Source: JAJTHY01 sp964458795
GTDB taxonomy: Bacteria; Pseudomonadota; Alphaproteobacteria; Rickettsiales; Midichloriaceae
Length of the DNA stretch: 12,789 bases
Direction: 5' to 3'
NCBI GenBank assembly: GCA_964458795.1
Contig: CAYWJW010000045.1
Span: forward strand, 1-12,789
Position 1 is the stretch's first letter; each line of letters begins with the position of its first letter. The position numbers were made by a program, and so were the translations under genes. This document shows, piece after piece, positions 1-5,777 of the stretch. The notes under the pieces were generated by a model, which had not been told where the DNA came from, did no database searches, and was given only the letters and a program-made list of their open reading frames with translations.

Positions 1-293
1 CAAGAGCAAAATGGGTGAAATTTTATTAAAAAGGCACAGAGTTACCATGCTAATTTTATACTGACTTAGCTATATACTTAGTTCCTAAATCCTGGATGGC
101 CTGCTTCAGAAAATAGGTGTGGAGTCCATCAATTTACTACATTATATAGGCTATTCACCTTTTAGTGCACTAAAGTAATAAGTCCAAGGTAAGAGATCGT
201 GGTGCCGGTCAAATTTCCAACATCATAGCAATATAAAGCCTCTCAGCTATAACTGGCGCAAAGCGGGGATCATAGCTTGTACAGTGGTTATGT
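1..293. other. Intergenic region downstream of dksA, no supported gene
   Basis: No convincing gene is visible. A minus-strand frame opens at ATG 48-46 and runs off the window edge after 16 codons, but it has no clear ribosome binding site and is too short to judge. Near the dksA stop, AGCTAT (245-250) pairs with ATAGCT (272-277), with an inner CGC-AAA-GCG; this could be the 3' hairpin of the dksA mRNA, though no U-tract follows. The sequence GCGGGGATCATAG (263-275) resembles one arm of the GTC...CCA palindromes found elsewhere in the window and may be a decayed copy. Confidence 0.4.
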
Positions 294-719
294 TTACTCC
301 TCGCTATGACTTCTTTCAAAGCGCTCGTGGCGTTCTTGTGCTTCTATGGATAGGGTAGCAATCGGTCTTGCCTCTAAACGTTTAATGCCTATAGGGTCAC
401 CGGTTTCTTCGCAATATCCATAGCTGCCGTTTTCAATGCGTCCTATGGCTGCATCGATCTTATTCATGAGTTTGCGGTAACGATCCCTAGTTTTTAGTTC
501 AAGGCTTGTTTCTGTCTCAACCCACGCGCGGTCATTAAGGTCTGGTTCGTTCCAGTTCTCATCCCTTAAGTGCTCCATAGTGTTTTGCGATTCACGAGCT
601 AAGTCTTCTTTCCACCCAAGTAATTTCTCCCTGAAATACTCAAGTTGATTTGGGTTCATGTATTCTTCTTTATCACTTGGTTTATAGTCTTTAGGTAGCT
701 TCACTGGTTTGTATGACAT
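294..719 (-). CDS. dksA: DksA/TraR-family RNA polymerase-binding transcription factor, alphaproteobacterial type
   Basis: DksA binds the RNA polymerase secondary channel and, with ppGpp, adjusts rRNA and amino-acid promoters. The 141-residue protein has a basic N-terminus, the coiled-coil region (about 25-100) and the C-terminal zinc-finger fold (100-135). The coiled-coil tip motif is kept: D60, D63 and A65 in the string EPDLNDRA, matching the functional DxxDxA of E. coli DksA. Of the four zinc cysteines only C103 (YCEET) remains; the second is Thr, and the CxxC of the last helix reads SIEA. That pattern, together with RLEARPIATLS, is what I know from alphaproteobacterial DksA, so the family call is firm and zinc binding is doubtful. 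No Shine-Dalgarno is evident before the ATG at 719. It has its own promoter and is separated from the upstream ankyrin gene by a GC hairpin. Confidence 0.95.
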   Translation of the reverse strand: MSYKPVKLPKDYKPSDKEEYMNPNQLEYFREKLLGWKEDLARESQNTMEHLRDENWNEPDLNDRAWVETETSLELKTRDRYRKLMNKIDAAIGRIENGSYGYCEETGDPIGIKRLEARPIATLSIEAQERHERFERSHSEE

Positions 720-764
720 ATTTGGAAATGTAATAATAATTTAATATTTAAAGTACGACTATCA

Positions 765-794
765 ATAATAGATCAAAACTAAATAAACTGTAAA
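765..794 (-). promoter_or_regulatory. Putative sigma-70 promoter of dksA
   Basis: On the minus strand, TTTACA (794-789) and TATTAT (770-765) are separated by 18 nt and match the -35 and -10 boxes at five of six positions each. The start would fall near 758, giving a leader of about 40 nt before the dksA ATG. It lies just downstream of the hairpin that ends the ankyrin gene, which suits independent transcription of dksA. Confidence 0.55.
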
Positions 795-812
795 CGGATT
801 TATTAATTTATT

Positions 813-837
813 TAGGGGGGTGACTAACACCCCCCTA
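813..837 (-). terminator. GC-rich hairpin, terminator of the ankyrin gene
   Basis: AGGGGGGTG (814-822) and CACCCCCCT (828-836) form a perfect 9-bp stem, extended by a T-A pair at 813/837, with a 5-nt loop ACTAA. It sits 13 bp past the ankyrin stop codon. The following minus-strand sequence is A/T-rich but not a true U-run, so intrinsic termination may be incomplete. Confidence 0.65.
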
Positions 838-849
838 TATGAGTATTTG

Positions 850-1902
850 TTATGCGTCTACTGCAGCGCCCACATCCCAAACTGCTTTGGTTAGTACGTC
901 ACAGATATCATGGTCATACTTTATTTCTCTTACTAGAGTATCAAATATCGCTTTGTCAGCTCTTATTTCGGCTGCGATTTTGATAGGTGTATCACCTGAG
1001 GCATTAGGTTGCTTCACTAGAGAATGATTCTTGTTAGCCAAGTCTTTTATTATGAGTTTATAATCAGCAGCTTTGTTTTTCAGGCCACTGTAATCTAAAG
1101 AATCACTGCCGGTTTCTTTCTTATTAACTTCCAGCAATCCCTTGTAACTCTTCACTGCAGTATGAAGAAGGTTGTTAAAAGTAGCATCTTTAATCAACTT
1201 ACTGCCACCATTGTTAGAGGCAAATTTATACCAGTCATAATCACCAGCTGATACAGCAAGTTTAAGTATGGTGTTGCCGTAATTGTCTTTAGAATCTATG
1301 TTAGCACCCCATTTAAGTGCAGTTTCAGCAAGTTTCTTGCTTCCTTTGAGGTACGCAATATGTAGTGCATCTTGGCCATTTGAATCCTTTTCAGATGTCT
1401 TATTTTTATATGAGCGCCAGCAAGCTTCAACTTCTGGTATGTTGAGTTTGTAAACATATTCAAAGTAAGTTGGTGGAGCCACTTTGATATGGCATCCCGA
1501 ATAATCTTGAATCTTAGTCAATACCGGTTGTGAAAATTGCGCATCATATGAGGTATTAAGATTATCCAATAAAGCTGGGATTTTCATTGCTGAATCGAGT
1601 TCAATGGTAATCTGTCCCTTGGTAACATAACTAAAAGTTGCCTTACCAAACTTACTGAAACCCGCAGTGGTTCCAACATGAGCCTTAGCTTCGTTAATCC
1701 AGGTTAACATAGATTCATTATCATAGTTTAGAGTCAGGACACATTTATAGTTTTTGCCACCAACATTGCTTTCAATTAGTTCAAATTTCTTTACCCGAGA
1801 GGATTCATCAGATGTTCTGAACTCAACATTTTTAGTATAGAAAAAGCCGTTATATTTAGGAGTGAAATTACCCGATTGAAGCCAAGTGCGTACTGGAGCC
1901 AT
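850..1902 (-). CDS. Ankyrin-repeat protein of unknown function
   Basis: This is a 350-residue protein with no signal peptide or membrane segment. Residues 1-170 match no family I recognise. The C-terminal half carries degenerate ankyrin repeats: 173-205 (DSNGQDALHIAYLKG...GANIDSK), 206-238 (DNYGNTILKLAVSAG...), about 240-298 (NNLLHTAV, with an internal insertion before YKLIIKDL) and 299-330 (NASGDTPIKIAAEI). Ankyrin repeats mediate protein-protein contacts and are common in secreted effectors of intracellular bacteria; that role here is inference only, since no secretion gene is in view. The start at 1902 has only a weak GAGA element upstream. The gene is alone on its transcript, closed by the 813-837 hairpin, and lies beside the 177-bp palindrome, an accessory-type setting. 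Confidence 0.8.
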   Translation of the reverse strand: MAPVRTWLQSGNFTPKYNGFFYTKNVEFRTSDESSRVKKFELIESNVGGKNYKCVLTLNYDNESMLTWINEAKAHVGTTAGFSKFGKATFSYVTKGQITIELDSAMKIPALLDNLNTSYDAQFSQPVLTKIQDYSGCHIKVAPPTYFEYVYKLNIPEVEACWRSYKNKTSEKDSNGQDALHIAYLKGSKKLAETALKWGANIDSKDNYGNTILKLAVSAGDYDWYKFASNNGGSKLIKDATFNNLLHTAVKSYKGLLEVNKKETGSDSLDYSGLKNKAADYKLIIKDLANKNHSLVKQPNASGDTPIKIAAEIRADKAIFDTLVREIKYDHDICDVLTKAVWDVGAAVDA

Positions 1903-1981
1903 GTTAAAATCTCATAAAAGTTGCAGCTATCCTTTTAAATATTAATGCGTATTTGCGCAAGATATTTTTTGATATCAATAT

Positions 1982-2158
1982 GCAAAATTATACCAGTACC
2001 AGTAAATAATTGTACATATGTGGGATAAATTTTGATTTTTTGGGAAGTCGCTGAAAGCCCATAATATTCTACATATTTTGGGTTTTCAGTGGCGACTAAA
2101 AAAATCAAAAGATGAAGCGCATCTGTACAATTATTTACTGGTATTGGTATTATTTTGT
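1982..2158. repeat. 177-bp imperfect palindrome (MITE-like or palindromic element)
   Basis: The left arm from 1982 reads as the complement of the right arm ending at 2158. The outer 35 nt are nearly identical: both hold CCAGTAAATAATTGTACA (left 1999-2016; right complement 2124-2141), then the arms continue with about 70% match through TTTTGATTTTTT and CTGAAA.CCCA to a centre where AATAT (2063-2067) pairs with ATATT (2073-2077) around TCTAC. The whole could fold as one long hairpin. No transposase frame is present. A minus-strand frame of 98 codons runs across it, but that is probably incidental. Confidence 0.85.
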
Positions 2159-2160
2159 GT

Positions 2161-2220
2161 AGGGACTTCCATAGCCTAAAAATAGCCTGTACAATAATAA
2201 GTATAAGATCAGAGAGCTGT
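2161..2220 (+). repeat. 60-bp flank of the palindrome, homologous to the region upstream of the 10430 gene
   Basis: This stretch matches 10343-10403: the 10-mer GGACTTCCAT is identical (2163-2172 and 10345-10354), and after a spacer differing by one base, 2189-2220 matches 10372-10403 at 25 of 32 positions by hand alignment (including TATAAGAT and AGAGA). In plus orientation it has a weak promoter look (TTCCAT, 17 nt, TACAAT), but nothing is encoded downstream before the permease terminator. Confidence 0.6.
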
Positions 2221-2223
2221 ATC

Positions 2224-2268
2224 AATAGCAAGACCCGTAAATTAAATGAATTTGCGGGTCTTGCTATT
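2224..2268 (-). terminator. Strong hairpin terminator after the permease gene
   Basis: A 20-bp stem pairs 2224-2243 with 2249-2268 with only one non-Watson-Crick pair (a G-T wobble) and a 5-nt loop. The core AGACCCG/CGGGTCT is flanked by AATAGCA and TTGCTATT, so each strand ends its stem in a T-rich tail. It starts 17 bp past the permease stop and is likely to work on the minus strand, possibly on both. Confidence 0.75.
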
Positions 2269-2285
2269 AAGTAATGGATTTAAGT

Positions 2286-3590
2286 CTATTGTTCTTGCAG
2301 CTGAGCGCGTCTCACCATTAGTCTCTGGTAAATCCACATAGGAAGCCCAGAAACTGCGATGATGAGCGAATAGAATAGCAGTATAGGTTTGGTTGCGCAC
2401 AATGCCCAAATCACAAAGCCAAAGCCTAAAATACCTATGATGCGTTTATAAAGTCTAAGGTCTCTATCCCTATGAGTTAATTTGAAGAATGCTAATATGG
2501 AAGAGAGGTAGACTAGCAAGATGAACGTAACGCTTATATCTATGACTAGATTGAATTGGTCGAGTAACTTTTCATCAAGGGAAACTATTACAAAAGGAAC
2601 TGTAAGTATGGAAGATACAAGGATCGCCCATATAGGAGTTCCAAGTGCATTGGTGCGGCTAAATATACTAGGAAATAGCCCATCATTGGCGGCTGCTTGT
2701 GCAATCCTTCCCACTACGATAGTCCAACCATTTAGTGAGCCAACGCAGATGATAATTGCGGCAATTGCAATCGCTATAGCCCAGGAGCCTCCAAATATAA
2801 TCGAGGCGGCTTCAGCATATGGTGCATGTGAGCCAGCTAACTGTGCATTAGGTATTACACCAAATGCAACTATAGTGCCTAGGATGTAAACAAATGAGGC
2901 GATCAGCGTACCCGTTATGGTTGCAAGTGGTATAGTTCTGCGTGCATTGATAACTTGCCCGCCAGGAACTGTGCCACTTTCTAAACCTACAAAAGCCCAT
3001 AGCGTTATAAACGCAACTGAGTTTAGTGCTAGATAATTAGGTTGGTCTGTAAGGTTAAGTGCTGGGAAATGATCCATTTCCATAACAAATATTCCGATAA
3101 TAGGAATAAGCAGAAGAGGTATTACTTTAGTTATTGTGATTATTAGCTCTGCGCGTCCTGTAGTTCGTAACCCTAACATATTGAATGCGGTAATAAGAAC
3201 AATAAGACCAATCTCAATCGTTAGTATAATAGGTTTGCTTAAGCCTCCCGAGATCATGGAGAAATAACTTGCTGCAGTAGCAATAAGTGCTGAATTGCTT
3301 AGCCAGGAGAAGGTCCAATAACCCCAGGCTACAACATAGCCATAATTCTTTCCGAATGCAGTGGAGACAAAAGCATATGGACCACCATTTTTTGGGATCT
3401 TATGGCTAAGTTCAGCAAAGATAAGGGCAAGAACAATTGCACCGAATGCAGTTATGCACCATGCAAAAATGCTTATAGAACCAAATTTAGCAAGAGTAGA
3501 GGGCAATAAAAGTACTCCAGATCCAACTAAGTTTCCGGTAACAAGGGAGGCGAGTGGCCAAAAGCCAATTTTCTGATTGTTTTGTGTCAT
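2286..3590 (-). CDS. APC-superfamily amino acid/polyamine exchanger, AdiC/PotE-like
   Basis: This is a 434-residue integral inner-membrane protein with about 12 hydrophobic segments, close to the 445 of E. coli AdiC and similar along its full length. The first helix carries the APC substrate-binding motif GNLVGSGVLLLP (19-30). Residues that bind or gate arginine in AdiC are matched: W198 in TLWAFVGLES (AdiC W202) and W289 in LNGWTIVVGRIAQAAANDG (AdiC W293). The family swaps an amino acid for its decarboxylated or otherwise altered product, or takes up amino acids. Substrate cannot be read from sequence, and no decarboxylase lies nearby; in a host-dependent bacterium nutrient import or exchange is a reasonable inference. 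The ATG at 3590 has no visible Shine-Dalgarno. A promoter lies about 150 bp upstream and a strong terminator follows. Confidence 0.92.
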   Translation of the reverse strand: MTQNNQKIGFWPLASLVTGNLVGSGVLLLPSTLAKFGSISIFAWCITAFGAIVLALIFAELSHKIPKNGGPYAFVSTAFGKNYGYVVAWGYWTFSWLSNSALIATAASYFSMISGGLSKPIILTIEIGLIVLITAFNMLGLRTTGRAELIITITKVIPLLLIPIIGIFVMEMDHFPALNLTDQPNYLALNSVAFITLWAFVGLESGTVPGGQVINARRTIPLATITGTLIASFVYILGTIVAFGVIPNAQLAGSHAPYAEAASIIFGGSWAIAIAIAAIIICVGSLNGWTIVVGRIAQAAANDGLFPSIFSRTNALGTPIWAILVSSILTVPFVIVSLDEKLLDQFNLVIDISVTFILLVYLSSILAFFKLTHRDRDLRLYKRIIGILGFGFVIWALCATKPILLFYSLIIAVSGLPMWIYQRLMVRRAQLQEQ

Positions 3591-3745
3591 TTGCGATAAT
3601 GAAATTAGTAGTTAACAAAAATATTTAAATGGGAGATATGAAGATAACAATATATGATTAGCGCCTAGCGCTTTCGGGAAATAAGCTTAAATTTATAAGG
3701 ATGTGACTGCATAACTACTAATTTTTAAACAAGTATATTTGGAGT

Positions 3746-3775
3746 ATTATTACAAAAACACTGGTAGAAAGTCAA
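3746..3775 (-). promoter_or_regulatory. Putative promoter of the permease gene
   Basis: On the minus strand, TTGACT (3775-3770) and AATAAT (3751-3746) match the sigma-70 boxes at five of six positions each, with an 18-nt spacer. Transcription from here would leave a leader of about 150 nt before the permease ATG at 3590. That leader includes a small palindrome AGCGC-CTA-GCGCT (3660-3672). Confidence 0.5.
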
Positions 3776-3855
3776 GAAATAATATATAAAACTAAGGCAT
3801 GAAGAGTTTGCAGTTATACGAAGTTTGCCATATCTGGTGCCACGAGTACTCTAAC

Positions 3856-3881
3856 GTCATCCTCGCGCATGCGGGGATCCA
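3856..3881 (+). repeat. GTC...CCA palindromic repeat, copy 1
   Basis: GTC, then ATCCTCGC pairing with GCGGGGAT (8 bp, one T-G pair) around a GCAT loop, then CCA. It faces copy 2 (3967-3993) head-on across 85 bp, so the pair together (3856-3993) forms a composite with GTC outward and CCA inward. The sequence style resembles small interspersed palindromes such as Neisseria dRS3 or rickettsial elements. Confidence 0.75.
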
Positions 3882-3966
3882 TCTCAAGGATAGAGCAAAT
3901 TATGGGACTAGTGGTGAATTGATGATACGTTTGTACTTAGTAGTAAAGCCAGCTTTTGCCAGATCA

Positions 3967-3993
3967 TGGATGCCGGATCAAGTCCGGCATGAC
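3967..3993 (-). repeat. GTC...CCA palindromic repeat, copy 2
   Basis: On the minus strand: GTC, ATGCCGGA, loop CTTGA, TCCGGCAT, CCA. The 8-bp stem is perfect. The loop is identical to that of the copy at 11494-11522 although the stems differ. It ends 59 bp upstream of the lptA start. The 463 bp between the permease and lptA hold nothing else I can name, apart from the permease promoter and copy 1. Confidence 0.8.
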
Positions 3994-4052
3994 AGGACAT
4001 GGAATGAGACTAGCACCAGCACCTATTTCTCAAGTTTGTGGAGCGTGTGGGG

Positions 4053-4571
4053 ATGAGATTTGTAATATTTTTGATACTGCTAATGCCGATCTCCGCATCT
4101 GCTATTGAATTGCAGCAGGATTCTAAGTCGCCAATTGAAATATTGTCAGATGAAGTTCGCTATCTTAACTTAGATAATAAGGCTATATTTACTGGTGATG
4201 TGGTGGCAAGTCAGGATGATTTAGTGATAAAAAGTAAATCCATGGAAGTAATTTTCACCAAAGATGGACAAAAAGATTCCAAGTCTAGCAAGAATACTGA
4301 AGGAAAGACTAATATAAGTAAAATCTACTTTAAGGGTAATGTTGATATAACCACTAAAACTGATCATGCTACTGCGGATAACGGTGAGTATGATGTTAAA
4401 AAAGGTATTTTCACTCTCAAAGGTAACGTTATGCTAGAGCAAGAGGGTAATGTGCTTCGAGGAGATGAATTAATTCATGTAAAAAGTACTGGCGAAAGTC
4501 TACTTAAAAGTGGTAAAACAGGCGCTAGGGTAAAAGCCCATATAGTGCAGAAAAAGAGTGTTAAAAAATGA
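4053..4571 (+). CDS. lptA: LptA, periplasmic LPS-transport bridge protein (OstA-like)
   Basis: LptA polymerises into the periplasmic bridge that carries LPS from the inner-membrane LptBFGC complex to LptDE. From ATG 4053 the product is 172 residues (E. coli 185): a signal peptide MRFVIFLILLMPISASA, likely cut after A17, then an OstA-type beta-jellyroll with repeated hairpins (about 27-140: IEILSDEVRYLNL, AIFTGDVVASQDD, IYFKGNVDIT, GIFTLKGNVMLEQ) and a basic tail. The frame also has a GTG at 4038, but ATG 4053 has GGAG at 4040-4043 with 9-nt spacing and puts the signal peptide at the N-terminus, so I prefer it. Its TGA overlaps the lptB ATG by 4 bp, suggesting coupled translation. No lptC is directly upstream, as it often is elsewhere; repeats occupy that place. 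Confidence 0.92.
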   Translation: MRFVIFLILLMPISASAIELQQDSKSPIEILSDEVRYLNLDNKAIFTGDVVASQDDLVIKSKSMEVIFTKDGQKDSKSSKNTEGKTNISKIYFKGNVDITTKTDHATADNGEYDVKKGIFTLKGNVMLEQEGNVLRGDELIHVKSTGESLLKSGKTGARVKAHIVQKKSVKK

Positions 4572-5308
4572 AGGGTAATAGCAATAGACTAAGAGTCGAG
4601 AAGATCGGTAAAACTTTTAAAGGTAGAAGAGTTGTGCGTGATGTGAGCTTTGAGGTGCACTCAGGGCAGATCATAGGAATATTAGGTCCTAATGGTGCAG
4701 GTAAAACTACATCGTTTTATATGGTTACTGGGCTAATATTTCCTGACGCAGGCCAAATTTTCTTGGATGATATCGATGTTACCAACTTGCCTATGTATCA
4801 GCGTGCGCGCTTGGGAATTGGTTATCTGCCTCAGGAGGCTTCAATATTTAGAGGGCTAACTGTTGAGGATAATATACTAGCAATCTTAGAGCTTAAAGAA
4901 AGTGATTATGAGCTACGTATGCACAAGCTAGATGAACTGCTTGCGGAATTTTCTATAACGCACTTAAGGCATGTTTCTGCAATTGCTCTTTCAGGTGGAG
5001 AGCGTAGAAGGGTAGAGATTGCACGTGCAATTGCAATGAGGCCATCCTTTTTGTTGTTGGATGAGCCTTTAGCTGGCATCGATCCAATCGCAGTAAGTGA
5101 GATTAAAGAGTTGATTATGCAGCTTAAGAACCGAGGTATTGGCATAATTATAACCGACCATAACGTGAGAGATGCGCTTTCAATAATTGAAAAAGCATAT
5201 ATATTTCATGATGGTGCAGTTATGGTTACTGGAACACCTCAGGAGATTATAGAGAATAAAAAGGTAAAAGAAATCTACCTTGGTGATTCATTTGTAGGTA
5301 ATAATTGA
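4568..5308 (+). CDS. lptB: LptB, ATPase of the LPS export ABC transporter
   Basis: LptB powers extraction of LPS from the inner membrane by LptF/LptG. The 246-residue protein (E. coli 241) has every ABC-ATPase motif: Walker A GPNGAGKT (40-47), Q-loop LPQEASIF (87-94), signature LSGGE (141-145), Walker B FLLLDEP (161-167) with the catalytic Glu, D-loop AGID, and switch His198 in ITDHN. The text GYLPQEASIFRGLTVEDNI and DHNVRDAL are characteristic of LptB among ABC proteins. The start overlaps lptA as ATGA, and the stop overlaps the next start as TGATG, so this is one operon. Together with lptA it shows that the organism makes LPS. Confidence 0.97.
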   Translation: MKGNSNRLRVEKIGKTFKGRRVVRDVSFEVHSGQIIGILGPNGAGKTTSFYMVTGLIFPDAGQIFLDDIDVTNLPMYQRARLGIGYLPQEASIFRGLTVEDNILAILELKESDYELRMHKLDELLAEFSITHLRHVSAIALSGGERRRVEIARAIAMRPSFLLLDEPLAGIDPIAVSEIKELIMQLKNRGIGIIITDHNVRDALSIIEKAYIFHDGAVMVTGTPQEIIENKKVKEIYLGDSFVGNN

Positions 5309-5754
5309 TGCAGGCTATTATATACAAAGCATCGTCTGCAAATTCCTATAAAGCTTTATCCAAGCTCATTGAGACGATATGGCTTAGGGAAAACAAAGTT
5401 TTGGTGTATTGCACTGATAAAATGCGGTTGGCAGAATTTGATAACATCTTGTGGACCTATGAACAGCTTTCATTCTTGCCACATGTTATAGAAGGGGATG
5501 AGTTGATTGAAAAGACTCCCGTAGTATTGATGTCGAGCCAAAACAACCCTAATAATGCTAATATTATTGTGTGTTTGGATGCGGAGTTACCAGAGTTTGC
5601 TTCCAATTTTGATAAATTAGTATACATGTATGACGGCGTCTTATTAGGTGAAAAAGAAAAAGTAATAAATTTCATTCAACAGTTGAAATCTAATTCAATT
5701 GAAGTTATTGAATATCAACAAGACAAATCTGGTGCATGGCAGAAAATTGCATGA
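5308..5754 (+). CDS. holC: DNA polymerase III chi subunit
   Basis: Chi belongs to the clamp-loader assembly and links it to single-strand-binding protein during replication. The 148-residue product fits the HolC family: an N-terminal beta strand and helix (IIYKASSANSYKALSKL), KVLVYCTDKMRLAEFDNILW (about 32-51), the conserved region LSFLPHVIEGDE, a middle strand NIIVCLDAELPEF (92-104), VYMYDGV, and the C-terminal IEYQQDKSGAWQKI. I take ATG 5308, which overlaps the lptB TGA as TGATG; a TTG one codon earlier is also in frame. Conservation is low but the pattern of motifs is clear. Chi sitting in an LPS-transport operon is a matter of shared transcription rather than shared function. Confidence 0.85.
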   Translation: MQAIIYKASSANSYKALSKLIETIWLRENKVLVYCTDKMRLAEFDNILWTYEQLSFLPHVIEGDELIEKTPVVLMSSQNNPNNANIIVCLDAELPEFASNFDKLVYMYDGVLLGEKEKVINFIQQLKSNSIEVIEYQQDKSGAWQKIA

Positions 5755-5777
5755 GATTATTAGTAGAGGGTTAGAAA

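Noticed and set aside
1935..2231. Minus-strand frame of 98 codons
   Set aside because: It runs across the whole 177-bp palindrome, begins inside the permease terminator, has no ribosome binding site and no family match.
4038..4052. GTG start for lptA five codons earlier
   Set aside because: It would place charged residues before the signal peptide; the ATG at 4053 has a better-placed GGAG.
3799..4056. Plus-strand frame of 85 codons before lptA
   Set aside because: It is largely the translation of two palindromic repeats (ILAHAGIH and WMPDQVRHD), has no ribosome binding site and overlaps the lptA start.
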